From positions 62,001 to 126,000 of the forward strand of contig NZ_PQFZ01000017.1 of assembly GCF_002917105.1 (NCBI RefSeq): DNA of 64,000 nt, written 5' to 3'. The DNA comes from Allobosea psychrotolerans. Its GTDB lineage: Bacteria > Pseudomonadota > Alphaproteobacteria > Rhizobiales > Beijerinckiaceae. A program made the position numbers and the translations under genes. Below the pieces are notes generated by a model. That model did no database searches. It was not told where the DNA came from and was given only the letters and a program-made list of their open reading frames with translations. Within the stretch, counting starts at the first letter, position 1, and each line of letters begins with the position of its first letter. Positions 51,485 through 61,587 of this stretch are shown piece by piece.

Positions 51485-53809
51485 ATGCGCATCGCGGTCG
51501 TTGGCGGCGGACCCGCCGGGCTCTATTTCGCGCTCCTGATGAAGCGCGACTGGCCGCAGCTCGATGTCACGGTCTTCGAGCGCAACCAGCCCGACGACAC
51601 CTTCGGCTTCGGCGTCGTCTTCTCCGACCAGACGCTCGACACCTTCAAGGCGGCCGATGCGACAAGCTATGCCGCGATCCGCGACAATTTCGCATACTGG
51701 GACGATATCGAGATCCATTTCAAGGAGAGCGTCCACCGCGTCTCCGGCAACGGTTTCTGCGGCTGCTCGCGGCGTTCCCTGCTCATGCTGGTGCAGGCAC
51801 GCGCCCGCGAACTGGGCGTCGCTCTTCGGTTCGGCGAAGAGGCCGACGATATCGAGGCGTTGAAGCGCGACTATGATCTCGTCGTCGCCGCTGACGGCAT
51901 CAACAGCCGGATCCGCGAGGGGTGGCGCGAGCGCTTCCAGCCCGAGACCGACCTGCGGCCCAACATCTTCACCTGGATGGGGTCGACCCGTCCCTTCGAC
52001 GCCTTCAACTTCTTCTTCAAGGAGACCGAATTCGGGCTCTTCATCGCCCATTGCTACCAATATGAGGTCGGCCGCTCGACCTGGGTGCTGGAGACCGATC
52101 CCGAGACCTTTGCCAAGGCGGGGCTCGACAGGCTGGGCGAAGCGGAATCGGCCGCCTTTCTCGAAGGTGTCTTCGCCGAGGAACTGCAGGGCCACAAGCT
52201 GATCACCAATCGCTCGCTCTGGCGGAATTTCCCGATGATCCGTTGCCGCAACTGGGTCTCGGAGAACGTCGTCCTGATCGGCGACGCCAAGGCGACGGCG
52301 CATTTCTCGATCGGCTCGGGCACCAAGCTCGCGATGGAAGACGCGATCGCCCTGCACAAGGCCTTCGGCAAGGCGCAATTGAACGTCGCTGAGGCGCTCG
52401 CATTGTTCGAACGCACGCGCCGCGAGGAGGTCGAGAAGACCCAGCACGCGGCCGACGTCTCGCTGGTCTGGTTCGAACAGCTGCGCCGCTTCTGGGACTT
52501 CGACCCGCTGCGTTTCGCCTTCGGCCTGATGACGCGCTCCAAGGCGATCACCTATGACAATCTGGCCCTGCGCGCGCCGGGCTTCGTCGCGGCGATCGAC
52601 AGGCTGGTCGCTGAGGAACTCGGCCCGCTTGCCCGCACCCGCAAGGATGGCGCGCCCGTGCCGCCGGCCTTCCAGCCGCTCAAGCTGCGCGAGATGCAGG
52701 TCGAGAACCGCATGGTGCTCTCGCCGATGTGCCAGTATTCGGCGCAAGATGGCCTGCCCAACGACTGGCACCTGATGCATTACGGCTCGCGCGCCATCGG
52801 CGGCCCCGGGCTGATCTTCACCGAGATGACCTGCGTGGCGGCCGATGCGCGCATCACGCCGGGCTGCGCCGGCCTCTATACCGACGCGCAGGAAGCCGCC
52901 TGGGCCCGGATCGTCGACTTCGTCCATGCCAATTCGGCGGCGAAGATCTGCCTCCAGCTCGGCCATGCTGGACGCAAGGGCGCGACCAGATTGATGTGGG
53001 AGGGCATGGACCGGCCGCTTGAGGAGGGCGCCTGGCCGATCATCTCGGCCTCGCCCTTGCCCTACTATCCGGAGAGCCAGACCCCGCGCGAGATGAGCCG
53101 CGCCGACATGGACCGGGTGAAGGCCGAGTTCGTGCAGGCCGCCGAGCGCGGCGAGCGCGCCGGCTTCGACATGCTGGAGCTGCACTGTGCCCATGGCTAT
53201 CTGTTGGCGAGCTTCCTCTCGCCGCTGACCAATCACCGGGCGGATGCGTATGGCGGCTCGGTCGAGAATCGCCTGCGCTATCCGCTCGAGGTCTTCCGCG
53301 CCCTGCGCGAAGCCTGGCCGCTGGAGAAGCCGATGTCGGTGCGCATCTCCGCGACCGACTGGAAGGCGGGCGGCGTAACCCCGCAGGACATGATCGCGAT
53401 CTCCACGGCCTTTGCGGAGGAGGGCTGCGACCTCGTCGACGTCTCGACCGGGCAGACCGTCAATGACAGCCGCCCGATCTATGGCCGCATGTTCCAGACG
53501 CCGTTCTCCGACCAGATCCGCAACGAGGCTCGCGTCGCGACCATGTGCGTCGGCAACATCACATCGGCCGATCAGGTCAACACCATCATCGCTTCAGGCC
53601 GCGCCGACCTCGTCGCGCTCGGCCGGCCGCATCTGGCCGATCCCTCCTTCGTGCTGCGCGCCGCGGCCTGGTACGGCGTCGATATCGCCCAGCCGGTGCA
53701 ATACCAGCCCGGCAAGGACCAGCTCATGCGCAACACCCCGCGCGAGCGCGAGGAAAGCGAGGCGCTGAAGCTCAAGGCCAAACCGAGCCGCCACGCGGTC
53801 TCGATCTAA
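51485..53809 (+). CDS. Bifunctional 2-aminobenzoyl-CoA monooxygenase/reductase-type flavoenzyme
   Basis: A 774-residue two-domain protein. Residues 1 to about 380 form a flavin monooxygenase: the FAD motif [20 protein letters not shown], the DG segment [12 protein letters not shown] and [20 protein letters not shown]. Residues about 390-760 form an old-yellow-enzyme domain: [29 protein letters not shown] and [20 protein letters not shown]. This fusion is the hallmark of the Azoarcus-type enzyme that hydroxylates and reduces 2-aminobenzoyl-CoA, and is also labelled salicylyl-CoA 5-hydroxylase/oxidoreductase in databases. It is divergent from the ligase/dehydrogenase/hydratase operon. GGAGGT at 51475-51480 favours the second of two tandem ATGs (51485). 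A 21-base direct repeat spans its 3' end. Confidence 0.92.
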   Translation: MRIAVVGGGPAGLYFALLMKRDWPQLDVTVFERNQPDDTFGFGVVFSDQTLDTFKAADATSYAAIRDNFAYWDDIEIHFKESVHRVSGNGFCGCSRRSLLMLVQARARELGVALRFGEEADDIEALKRDYDLVVAADGINSRIREGWRERFQPETDLRPNIFTWMGSTRPFDAFNFFFKETEFGLFIAHCYQYEVGRSTWVLETDPETFAKAGLDRLGEAESAAFLEGVFAEELQGHKLITNRSLWRNFPMIRCRNWVSENVVLIGDAKATAHFSIGSGTKLAMEDAIALHKAFGKAQLNVAEALALFERTRREEVEKTQHAADVSLVWFEQLRRFWDFDPLRFAFGLMTRSKAITYDNLALRAPGFVAAIDRLVAEELGPLARTRKDGAPVPPAFQPLKLREMQVENRMVLSPMCQYSAQDGLPNDWHLMHYGSRAIGGPGLIFTEMTCVAADARITPGCAGLYTDAQEAAWARIVDFVHANSAAKICLQLGHAGRKGATRLMWEGMDRPLEEGAWPIISASPLPYYPESQTPREMSRADMDRVKAEFVQAAERGERAGFDMLELHCAHGYLLASFLSPLTNHRADAYGGSVENRLRYPLEVFRALREAWPLEKPMSVRISATDWKAGGVTPQDMIAISTAFAEEGCDLVDVSTGQTVNDSRPIYGRMFQTPFSDQIRNEARVATMCVGNITSADQVNTIIASGRADLVALGRPHLADPSFVLRAAAWYGVDIAQPVQYQPGKDQLMRNTPREREESEALKLKAKPSRHAVSI

Positions 53810-53839
53810 TCAAGAGAGCCGAGCCGCCACGCGGTCTCG
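53783..53839. repeat. 21-bp direct repeat at the 3' end of the monooxygenase gene, second copy in a hairpin
   Basis: The 21-base stretch beginning CCGAGCCGCCACGCGG occurs at 53783-53803, within the last codons of the monooxygenase/reductase, and again at 53819-53839 after the stop. The second copy lies in an inverted repeat, GCCGAG (53818-53823) / CTCGGC (53836-53841), that could act as an mRNA-end hairpin, though no T-tract follows. It looks like a recent local duplication of the gene end. Confidence 0.65.
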
Positions 53840-53917
53840 GCTTGAAGCCAGGCGGGGGGAACATCCAGCGCACCCGCCTGTTTCTTGAGCATCACAGTCC
53901 CAGCCAGAAGGACCGAC

Positions 53918-54253
53918 ATGCTCGCAACCACCCGTTTGCTCGTCGCCGCGCTAGCCGTCGTGACTTGCTCTTTCGCCGCGCTCGCCCAAGGGACGGTCAC
54001 ACCGCCGCAATCGCCCTCGGCCGTCGCACCGCAATCCAACAGTGGGCTCGGCCCGGTGACGACCCATCCCTCGCAGGTCGACAAGGGCCAGAACATGATC
54101 CTGCCATCGGCGGGGAGTTCCGGACAGTCAGCCGCGCCGACCATGGTCTATGATTGCAAGGCCAAGCCGCAGGACTGCACGACGCCCGCGACGCCTGCCG
54201 ACAAGGCTACGGCTCCGCAAATCTCCGCTCCACCTGCGACCACGACTCCGTAG
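53918..54253 (+). CDS. Small secreted Pro/Thr/Ser-rich hypothetical protein
   Basis: A protein of about 111 residues with a signal peptide (MLATTRLLVAALAVVTCSFA, cleavage near ALAQ). The mature part of about 85 residues is low in complexity, rich in Pro, Ser, Thr and Ala. It contains VDKGQNMILPSAGSSGQSA and a short MVYDCKAKPQDC stretch with two cysteines that could pair. The ATG at 53918 follows an AAGGA ribosome binding site; an upstream in-frame start at 53885 would spoil the signal peptide. I do not recognise a family. It stands between the aromatic cluster and the VOC dioxygenase gene with no clear operon partner. Confidence 0.65.
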   Translation: MLATTRLLVAALAVVTCSFAALAQGTVTPPQSPSAVAPQSNSGLGPVTTHPSQVDKGQNMILPSAGSSGQSAAPTMVYDCKAKPQDCTTPATPADKATAPQISAPPATTTP

Positions 54254-54425
54254 CGCAGCAGAATTCGCTTGCGCATGTGCGTGTCGACGGGGGCGTCTCC
54301 GCCAATTGATTGCGTGGATGCAAAGTTGAGATTGGGCGATCGGGGCTTCCGCTGGCGGCGGGGGGCGCTATCTCCAGCGCAGACAGCGGGCCGATCCGGC
54401 CTTGCGCCCAATCATGAGGTTCCCG

Positions 54426-55373
54426 ATGAAGCTCACCGGCATTCACCACGTCACCGCCATCTCGGCCGATGCGCCGGGCAACCGCCGCTTCTATGCCGAG
54501 GCGCTCGGCATGCGGCTCGTCAAGAAGACGGTGAACCAGGACGACACCTCGGCCTATCACCTGTTCTATGCCGATGGTGCCGGCTCGCCTGGATCGGACC
54601 TGACCTTTTTCGACTGGCCTGCCTCACCGGCCCGGCGCGGAACGCATTCGATCAGCCGCACCTCCTTGCGTGTCGCCGATGAGGCGTCGCTGGAATGGTG
54701 GCGCGAGCGTCTGACCAAGGCCGGCGTCGAGGTTTCAGCCATCCGCGCGGTCAATGGCCGCCCAGCCGTCGATTTCGAGGATCCGGAAGGCCAGCGCCTG
54801 ACATTGCTCGCAGATGGCGGCGAGATCCCCTTCGTCGTCTGGGAGAAGAGCCCGGTTCCCGCCGAGCATCAGATTCGCGGGCTCGGGCCCGTCACCATCT
54901 CGGTGCCGAAGCTCGAGCGCACCGAGGTCGTGCTGACCCAGCTTCTCGGACTGGAGCGTATCGCGTCCTATCGCGACGCGGCCCATGCCAGCGGCGAAAT
55001 CCATGTCTTCAAGATCGGCGAGGGTGGTCCGGCTGCCGAGCTGCATGTTGCGGTCGAACCCGATGCGCCGCAGGCGCGCGAAGGGGCCGGCGGCGTGCAT
55101 CACCTCGCGTTGCGCACGCCGACCTTTGCCGATTACGACGCCTGGGCGGAGCGGCTCACGGCGGCCGGCTATCCCAATAGCGGCAAGGTCGACCGCTTCT
55201 ACTTCCGCTCGCTTTATCTGCGCGAGCCGAACGGCATCCTGATCGAGATCGCCACTGACGAGCCCGGCTTCTCCGCCGATGAGCCGGCCGAGACGATGGG
55301 TGAGACACTCGCTCTGCCGCCCTTCCTGGAGCCGAAGCGGGCGCAGATCGAGGCCGGGCTGAAGCCGCTCTGA
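54426..55373 (+). CDS. VOC-family ring-cleaving dioxygenase-like protein
   Basis: A 315-residue protein with two tandem vicinal-oxygen-chelate modules, the layout of the ring-cleaving dioxygenase/MhqO-like group. Likely metal ligands are a His in GIHHVTAIS (first module), a His in GVHHLALRTP (second module) and a Glu in GILIEIATDEPG. The segment YAEALGMRLVKKTVNQDD and the C-terminal FLEPKRAQIEAGLKPL are characteristic. Known relatives cleave hydroquinones or act in quinone detoxification; the substrate here is unknown. The ATG at 54426 matches the family N-terminus. A Rho-independent terminator follows the gene. A functional tie to the neighbouring aminobenzoate cluster is possible but not shown. 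Confidence 0.88.
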   Translation: MKLTGIHHVTAISADAPGNRRFYAEALGMRLVKKTVNQDDTSAYHLFYADGAGSPGSDLTFFDWPASPARRGTHSISRTSLRVADEASLEWWRERLTKAGVEVSAIRAVNGRPAVDFEDPEGQRLTLLADGGEIPFVVWEKSPVPAEHQIRGLGPVTISVPKLERTEVVLTQLLGLERIASYRDAAHASGEIHVFKIGEGGPAAELHVAVEPDAPQAREGAGGVHHLALRTPTFADYDAWAERLTAAGYPNSGKVDRFYFRSLYLREPNGILIEIATDEPGFSADEPAETMGETLALPPFLEPKRAQIEAGLKPL

Positions 55374-55409
55374 GCGGCTGGGAGCGTTTCGACGCGGCAA
55401 TCTATGAGG

Positions 55410-55443
55410 CGCGGCGGGCCGGATCGGTCCGCCGCGTTTTTTT
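55410..55443 (+). terminator. Rho-independent terminator after the VOC dioxygenase gene
   Basis: The stem CGCGGCGG (55410-55417) / CCGCCGCG (55429-55436) with an 11-base GC-rich loop is followed directly by seven T residues (55437-55443). It lies 37 bases after the dioxygenase stop, a classical intrinsic terminator for the plus strand. Confidence 0.9.
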
Positions 55444-55649
55444 GTCGCAAATTGCCGCGTGGGATTCACCGGCAATTAACCACGCAGGATTTTACTGAAC
55501 TCAGTTGAGTTGCTGGCTTCCCTGCATGGACGATCAGCGCCTGTCTCGGCCGATGCTCCTGTTCGAGCGCGGCGGAGAGCCGGTCGCTTCGGGTTTCGTT
55601 CGCTAGGGCAGGCGGCGTGTTGCGTTGTTGAGTTGAGAGCGCCGCCCCC

Positions 55650-56795
55650 ATGTCGGACCAAGGCTACAGGCCGCGTGCAGTCAGGTTGCGCTCTCGCGCC
55701 CGGCTGCGCCGCAAGGTGTTGCTCCAGCTTGCCTTCGTTGCGGCCACCACCGCACTTGGTTTCCTTGCGATGGATGGATCGCAGGACCGACCGGCGACCC
55801 ATGAAGCGGCGAGGTCCGTTCTGACGGCGGCAGCGTCGCTGCAAAATACAGAGACAGCAAGGGTTTACCGCGATCTCCTGAACTCCGAATTCAAGCTTGG
55901 CCCTGCGCCCACTACGCTCGGTGGGAGCGCGCCGCTCGATGCGGGCTTCCACGTCAACGCGCCGTTGCAGACGGCTTCGCTTGCACCGGCAATCCTGCCG
56001 CCGCCGGCTGTTTCGGCCTCGGCTTCCATCGTCCCGCGTGACGTGGACACGACCGGAAGCATCGCGCCTACAGCCCTTCCTTCGGCCGGGTCGGTGACGG
56101 AAATTCTCAAGACCCCTGCAGCGCCCAGGCTCGTCCCCGGCGCGCCGCTGCCGATCGCGCGGCCCTCGGCGCTCAAGCTCCCGGAGAGCCGCGAGCCGCC
56201 GGCCATCGTGCTGCGCCAGCCGGCGCACCGGCCCAAAGTCGCCGCCGCGCCTGCGCAGGCGCCGGACAACCGTTCGTTCTTCGAAAAATTCTTCGGCGTC
56301 CCGCCGCAGCCGGCCGGTCCCGCTCTCGCCTATGCCGCGCCTGAGGATGATGTCGTCGACCGTTCACGCGGACGCCGGCTCAGCCCCGGCACGGCGCCGG
56401 CCATCAGCGCGGCGCAGGCGACGGCGATCTACGACATCAGCGCGCGCACGGTCTACATGCCCAATGGCGATCGGCTGGAGGCGCATTCTGGTCTCGGCGA
56501 CAAGCTGGACGACCCTCGTTTCGCCCATGTCCGGATGCAGGGCGTCACGCCGCCGCATACCTATGATCTGACCGAGCGCGAGGCACTGTTCCATGGCGTG
56601 CGGGCGCTGCGCCTGAACCCCGTCGGCGGCAGCGGCGCGATCCATGGCCGCGCCGGCCTCCTGACCCACACCTATCTGCTCGGTCCCAACGGCGATTCGA
56701 ATGGCTGCGTGTCGTTCAAGGACTACGACAAGTTCCTGCAGGCCTATCTACGCGGCGAAGTGAAGCGCCTGGTCGTCGTCGCCGGCAGGAGCTGA
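55650..56795 (+). CDS. DUF2778 domain protein, L,D-transpeptidase-like (Tlde1-type fold)
   Basis: A 381-residue protein. One N-terminal membrane helix (LLQLAFVAATTALGFLAM, residues about 25-42) follows a basic segment, so it is probably anchored with its body in the periplasm. About 200 Pro/Ala-rich linker residues lead to a C-terminal catalytic domain (about 255-381). That domain has NGDRLEAHSGLGDKLDDP, then GGSGAIHGRAGLL with His, and GDSNGCVSFKDYDKF with the presumed nucleophilic Cys. This His/Cys arrangement is that of DUF2778, the family of the peptidoglycan-targeting Tlde1 effectors. No immunity or secretion genes are adjacent, so a housekeeping cell-wall role seems likelier than an exported toxin. 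Confidence 0.82.
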   Translation: MSDQGYRPRAVRLRSRARLRRKVLLQLAFVAATTALGFLAMDGSQDRPATHEAARSVLTAAASLQNTETARVYRDLLNSEFKLGPAPTTLGGSAPLDAGFHVNAPLQTASLAPAILPPPAVSASASIVPRDVDTTGSIAPTALPSAGSVTEILKTPAAPRLVPGAPLPIARPSALKLPESREPPAIVLRQPAHRPKVAAAPAQAPDNRSFFEKFFGVPPQPAGPALAYAAPEDDVVDRSRGRRLSPGTAPAISAAQATAIYDISARTVYMPNGDRLEAHSGLGDKLDDPRFAHVRMQGVTPPHTYDLTEREALFHGVRALRLNPVGGSGAIHGRAGLLTHTYLLGPNGDSNGCVSFKDYDKFLQAYLRGEVKRLVVVAGRS

Positions 56796-56809
56796 GGAGA
56801 CTCCGCCCG

Positions 56810-59503
56810 TCAGGCCTTGGCGGCGGCCTTCGGTTTCGCTGCTGCCTTGGCGGGCGCCTTTGCCGCGGTCTTTGCCTTGGCTGCCGTCTTGGGCTTGGCC
56901 GAGGACTTCGCTGCAGCCTTGGCCGGAGCTTTCGCCTTCGCCGCAGCCTTGGGTTTCCCGCCACCCTTGACGCCGCTGGCTTCTGCCTTGGCATTGACGA
57001 GTTCGACCGCCTGTTCGAGCGTGATCGCCTCCTGCGTCATCGCCTTGGGCAGGGTCGCATTGACCTTGCCCCAGTTGACGTAAGGGCCGTATTTGCCGGC
57101 GCGGACGACGAGCTTGCCGCCGCCTGGGTGCTCGCCGAGATCGCGCCCCGGCACGGCCGCGCCGCGGCCGAAGCGGCTGCCGCCGCCGCCGTTCTCCTTG
57201 GCGACGATCAGGTCGATGGCGCGGTTGCCGCCGAGTTCGAGAATATCGTCATCCTTGTCGATATTGGCGTAGGTCTTGCCGTGCTGGACATAGGGCCCGT
57301 AGCGGCCGATGCCGACAAGGATCGGCTCGCCGCTCTCGGGATGCTGCGCGACCTCCTTGGGCAGCGCCAATAGCGCCAGGGCCTTCTCCAGCGTCACGCT
57401 GGCCGCACTCATGCCCTTGGGCAGGCTGGAGCGCTTGGGCTTCTCACCCTCGCCAAGCTGGATATAGGGCCCGAAGCGGCCATCCCGCAGCGTGACGTCG
57501 GCCTCCGTGACCGGATCCTTGCCGAGGATGCGCACGCCCGGCGCACCCTGGCCGCCTTCGGCCGTCGCTTCGCCATCAGCGGCGGAGACGGTCAGCGGCC
57601 GGGTATAGCGGCATTCCGGATAGTTCGAACAGCCGACGAAGGCGCCGAACTTGCCGAGCTTGAGCGAGAGCGTGCCGGTCCCGCAGACCTGGCAGGAGCG
57701 CGGATCGCCGCCATCCTCGCGCGCCGGGAAGACATGGGCGCCGAGCACGCCGTTCAGCGCCTCCAGCACCTCGGTGACACGCAGATCCTTGGTCTCGCCG
57801 ATCGATTTGGTGAACTCTTCCCAGAATTCGCGCAGCAGCACCTTCCAGTCGATCTCGGCATTGGAGACGCGGTCGAGCTGCTCCTCGAGATTAGCCGTGA
57901 AGTCGAACTCGACATAGCGCTTGAAGAAGCTCTCCAGGAACGCCGTCACCAGCATGCCCTTGTCCTCGGGGACGAGGCGCTTCTTGTCGATGCGGACATA
58001 TTCGCGGTCGCGCAGGGTCGACAGCGTCGCGGCATAGGTCGAGGGCCGGCCGATACCGAGCTCTTCCATGCGCTTGACGAGGCTGGCTTCCGAATAGCGC
58101 GGCGGCGGCTCCGTGAAGTGCTGGTCGGCCGCGATGGCGCGCTTCTCGAGCGGGTCGCCATCCTTCATCGCCGGCAGCTTCTTCGAGTCCTCGTCCTCTT
58201 CGTCGTCGCGGCTCTCCTGATAGAGCGTCAGGAAGCCGTCGAAGAGCACGACCTGGCCGGTGGCGCGCAGTTCCAGATTGCGCGCGCCGACCTTGGCGGC
58301 AATGTCGACCGTGGTGCGCTCGAGCGAGGCCGATTCCATCTGGCTGGCGATGGTGCGCTTCCAGATCAACTCGTAGAGCTTGGCCTGCTCGGGTTCGAGA
58401 TGGCGCGCCACCATGGCCGGCAGGCGGCCGAGATCGGTCGGCCGGATCGCCTCATGGGCCTCCTGCGCATTCTTGGCCTTGACCGTGTATTTGCGCGGCA
58501 CCTCGGGAACATAGGCGTCGCCGAACTCCTTGCCGATGACGCGCCGGGCGGCGGTGATGGCCGAGCCGTCCATGTCGACGCCGTCGGTTCGCATATAGGT
58601 GATGAGGCCGACCGTCTCGCCGCCGATGTCGACGCCCTCATAGAGCCGTTGCGCCAGTTGCATCGTCCGCGCCGGGGCGAGGCCCAGCTTGCGCGAGGCC
58701 TCCTGCTGCAAGGTCGAGGTCTGGAAGGGCGGGTAGGGGTGGCGCTTGACGGGCTTGGCCTCGACATTCGCCACGCTGAAGGCGGCGGTCTCCAGCGCCG
58801 CCTTGAAGGCGCGCGCCTCGTCGCCCGTGCCGATGTCGAGCCGGGTGATCTTCTTGCCGTCGGCGCCGACGAGCCGCGCGTCGAAGACGCCGCCCGCGCT
58901 GGTGGCGAGCGTGGCCACCAGCGACCAGTATTCGCGTGCCCGGAACGCCTCGATCTCGCGCTCGCGGTCGCAGACGATGCGCAGCGCCACCGACTGGACG
59001 CGGCCGGCCGAGCGCGCGCCGGGCAATTTGCGCCAGAGTACGGGGGAGAGGGTGAAGCCGACGAGATAGTCGAGCGCCCGGCGCGCCAGATAGGCATCGA
59101 CCAGCGCCTGGTCGACCTGGCGCGGATTGGCGAGCGCCTTCTGCACTGCGTCCTTGGTCACGGCGTTGAAGGTGACGCGCTCGACGGGAATGCCCTTGAG
59201 CGCCCGCTTGGCGTTGAGCGCTTCCAGCACATGCCAGGAGATGGCCTCGCCCTCGCGGTCCGGGTCGGTTGCAAGGATCAGCTTGTCGGCGCCTTTCAGC
59301 GCCTTGACGATCTCGGCGACCTGCTTGGCGCCGCGCCCCTCGATCTCCCACTTCATCGCGAAGTCCTGCTCGGGCTCGACGGAGCCGTCCTTGGCGGGCA
59401 GGTCGCGGATATGCCCGAACGAGGCGATGACCTCGTAATCCGAGCCGAGATATTTGTTGATCGTCTTGGCCTTGGCCGGCGACTCGACGACGAGGAGCTT
59501 CAT
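56810..59503 (-). CDS. topA: DNA topoisomerase I (TopA)
   Basis: An 897-residue type IA topoisomerase that relaxes negative supercoils. The Toprim domain starts MKLLVVESPAKAKTINKYLG and includes ATDPDREGEAISWHV. The active-site Tyr303 lies in LITYMRTDGVDMD. One C-terminal zinc ribbon is clear (CQVCGTGTLSLKLGKF, then CSNYPEC), followed by repeated FGPYIQLGEGEKP / YGPYVQHGKTYA-type modules. The last 60 residues are an Ala/Lys/Pro tail like histone H1, common in this order and likely to contact DNA. The ATG at 59503 matches the invariant N-terminus. The gene is convergent with the DUF2778 gene (14-base gap) and divergent from panB. Confidence 0.96.
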   Translation of the reverse strand: MKLLVVESPAKAKTINKYLGSDYEVIASFGHIRDLPAKDGSVEPEQDFAMKWEIEGRGAKQVAEIVKALKGADKLILATDPDREGEAISWHVLEALNAKRALKGIPVERVTFNAVTKDAVQKALANPRQVDQALVDAYLARRALDYLVGFTLSPVLWRKLPGARSAGRVQSVALRIVCDREREIEAFRAREYWSLVATLATSAGGVFDARLVGADGKKITRLDIGTGDEARAFKAALETAAFSVANVEAKPVKRHPYPPFQTSTLQQEASRKLGLAPARTMQLAQRLYEGVDIGGETVGLITYMRTDGVDMDGSAITAARRVIGKEFGDAYVPEVPRKYTVKAKNAQEAHEAIRPTDLGRLPAMVARHLEPEQAKLYELIWKRTIASQMESASLERTTVDIAAKVGARNLELRATGQVVLFDGFLTLYQESRDDEEDEDSKKLPAMKDGDPLEKRAIAADQHFTEPPPRYSEASLVKRMEELGIGRPSTYAATLSTLRDREYVRIDKKRLVPEDKGMLVTAFLESFFKRYVEFDFTANLEEQLDRVSNAEIDWKVLLREFWEEFTKSIGETKDLRVTEVLEALNGVLGAHVFPAREDGGDPRSCQVCGTGTLSLKLGKFGAFVGCSNYPECRYTRPLTVSAADGEATAEGGQGAPGVRILGKDPVTEADVTLRDGRFGPYIQLGEGEKPKRSSLPKGMSAASVTLEKALALLALPKEVAQHPESGEPILVGIGRYGPYVQHGKTYANIDKDDDILELGGNRAIDLIVAKENGGGGSRFGRGAAVPGRDLGEHPGGGKLVVRAGKYGPYVNWGKVNATLPKAMTQEAITLEQAVELVNAKAEASGVKGGGKPKAAAKAKAPAKAAAKSSAKPKTAAKAKTAAKAPAKAAAKPKAAAKA

Positions 59504-59733
59504 GGTGCGTTTCAGTCTCAATGGGCAAAGGACGGGGCCGGGCAAAGCACAGGGAAAGCACGTTATGTGCCTGCCTGGCGATGCTTGGCGCAGGGCGCGT
59601 TGATAGCGGTTCGGAATGGCGCGCGAAAGTGGTTCACGCCGTTGTCTCTGTCAAACGCCGATTATGCTTTGCCCGGATGGGTGGAGGCCTTACCGGGGGC
59701 GCTGGCGTTCGACGACGATGAGCGGAGGATATC

Positions 59734-60555
59734 GTGTCTGTACACAGCTTGATCAAGCGCCGGACCGCGCAGGACATCCAGGCGCGCAAATCCGGCGAGC
59801 CGATCGTCTCCCTGACCGCCTATACCGCCGCGATGGCTGGCATCGTCGACGAGGTCGCCGATTTCATCCTGGTCGGCGATTCGCTCGGCATGGTGGTCTA
59901 CGGCTTGGACAGCACCGTTCCGGTGACGCTGGAGATGATGATCCTGCATGGCCAGGCCGTGATGCGCGCGACGCGCCAGGCCCTCATCGTGGTCGATATG
60001 CCCTTCGGCAGCTATGAGGAAAGCCGCGAACAGGCCCTGCGCAGCGCCGCTCGCATCCTCAAGGAGACCGGCTGCGGCGCGGTCAAGCTCGAAGGCGGCG
60101 CGCGCATGGCCGACACGATCCGCTTCCTGGTCGAGCGCGGCGTGCCGGTGATGGGCCATGTCGGTCTGACGCCGCAGGCGGTCAATACGCTCGGCGGCTT
60201 CAAGGCACAGGGCCGCAGCAAGGTCGAGTGGCCGGCCATTCTCGCAGATGCCGAGGCGGTCGCGCAGGCGGGCGCCTTTGCGATGGTGGTCGAAGCCGTC
60301 GCCGAACCGCTGGCCGTGCAGATCACCGAAGGGGTCGCCATCCCGACCATCGGCATCGGCGCGTCCATGGCTTGCGATGGCCAGATCCTCGTCCTCGACG
60401 ACATGCTCGGCCTGACCGGGCGCGTGCCGAAATTCGTGAAAACCTATGGCAACCTTGCCGCTGAGGTGAGGCGGGCGGTCTCGACCTATGCCGAGGAGGT
60501 CAAGGCACGCCGGTTCCCGGGACAGGAGCATGTCTATGCGTTGAAGGCCGAGTGA
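59734..60555 (+). CDS. panB: 3-methyl-2-oxobutanoate hydroxymethyltransferase (PanB)
   Basis: A 273-residue enzyme of pantothenate biosynthesis that transfers a hydroxymethyl group from 5,10-methylene-tetrahydrofolate to 2-oxoisovalerate, making ketopantoate. It has [20 protein letters not shown], the metal-binding [29 protein letters not shown] and [36 protein letters not shown] matches the signature usually read as GIGAG, with Ser in place of Gly. The start is GTG at 59734 with a GGAGGAT ribosome binding site. It is divergent from topA. pyrB follows after 82 bases, and no panC is seen in the window. Confidence 0.95.
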   Translation: MSVHSLIKRRTAQDIQARKSGEPIVSLTAYTAAMAGIVDEVADFILVGDSLGMVVYGLDSTVPVTLEMMILHGQAVMRATRQALIVVDMPFGSYEESREQALRSAARILKETGCGAVKLEGGARMADTIRFLVERGVPVMGHVGLTPQAVNTLGGFKAQGRSKVEWPAILADAEAVAQAGAFAMVVEAVAEPLAVQITEGVAIPTIGIGASMACDGQILVLDDMLGLTGRVPKFVKTYGNLAAEVRRAVSTYAEEVKARRFPGQEHVYALKAE

Positions 60556-60637
60556 GACGCAGCTCGGGAAAAAGGCGGGCGCGGCCGCAGCCGTGCCTTG
60601 CGCAGGTCACGACTCGCGCCTAAACACCCTGCTTCAA

Positions 60638-61582
60638 ATGACATCGCCAGCACCGCTCTATCCGCACCGCCACCTCCTCGGCATCGAGGGGTTGTCCCAT
60701 CTGGACATCGAGGCGCTGTTGGACAGGGCCGAGACCTATGTCGCGCTCTCCCGGCAGGTCGAAAAGAAGACGGCAACCCTGCGCGGCCGCACCCAGATCA
60801 ACCTGTTCTTCGAGCCCTCGACCCGGACGCAGGCCTCTTTCGAGCTTGCCGGCAAGCGGCTCGGCGCCGACGTCATGAACATGTCGGTCGCCTCCTCTTC
60901 GGTGAAGAAGGGCGAGACGCTGATCGACACCGCCGCGACGCTGAACGCGATGCGGCCCGATATCCTGGTGGTGCGCCATCATGCGGCCGGCGCGGTCAAT
61001 CTCTTGGCCCGCAAGGTCGATTGCTCGGTGGTCAATGCCGGGGATGGCGCACATGAGCACCCGACACAGGCGCTTCTCGACGCGCTCACCATCCGCCGCA
61101 ACAAGGGCCGCATCGCCGGGCTGACGGTGGCGATCTGCGGCGATATCCTGCATTCGCGCGTCGCCCGCTCCAACATCATCCTGTTGAACGCGCTTGGCGC
61201 GAAAGTCCGCCTGATCGCACCCTCGACCCTGCTGCCTGCCGGCATCGAGCGCATGGGCGTCACGGTCTTCACCGACATGAAGAAGGGCTTGGAAGGCGCT
61301 GACATCGTGATGATGCTGCGCCTGCAGCTCGAACGCATGCATGGCGCGTTCGTGCCGTCTCCAAAGGAGTATTTCCGCTATTACGGCCTCGATCGCGACA
61401 AGCTCGACTCTGCCCAGCCGGACGCGCTCGTGATGCATCCAGGCCCGATGAATCGCGGTGTCGAGATCTCCTCCGAGGTCGCCGATGGCGCACAGTCCTT
61501 GATCCGCGAACAGGTCGAGATGGGCGTCGCCGTCCGCATGGCCGTACTCGATGCGCTCGCCCAGCACCTGCCGAATGGCTGA
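60638..61582 (+). CDS. pyrB: Aspartate carbamoyltransferase catalytic subunit (PyrB)
   Basis: A 314-residue enzyme catalysing the second step of pyrimidine synthesis, carbamoyl phosphate plus aspartate to carbamoyl aspartate. Signatures are [20 protein letters not shown] (carbamoyl-phosphate site), [18 protein letters not shown] and [20 protein letters not shown]. The ATG at 60638 gives the usual short N-terminus ahead of [21 protein letters not shown] two-helix membrane protein gene and a pyrC homogue follow closely, so these genes are likely cotranscribed. In several proteobacteria PyrB of this length forms a complex with an inactive dihydroorotase-like partner, relevant to the pyrC-like gene here. 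Confidence 0.95.
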   Translation: MTSPAPLYPHRHLLGIEGLSHLDIEALLDRAETYVALSRQVEKKTATLRGRTQINLFFEPSTRTQASFELAGKRLGADVMNMSVASSSVKKGETLIDTAATLNAMRPDILVVRHHAAGAVNLLARKVDCSVVNAGDGAHEHPTQALLDALTIRRNKGRIAGLTVAICGDILHSRVARSNIILLNALGAKVRLIAPSTLLPAGIERMGVTVFTDMKKGLEGADIVMMLRLQLERMHGAFVPSPKEYFRYYGLDRDKLDSAQPDALVMHPGPMNRGVEISSEVADGAQSLIREQVEMGVAVRMAVLDALAQHLPNG

Positions 61583-61587
61583 GCGCA

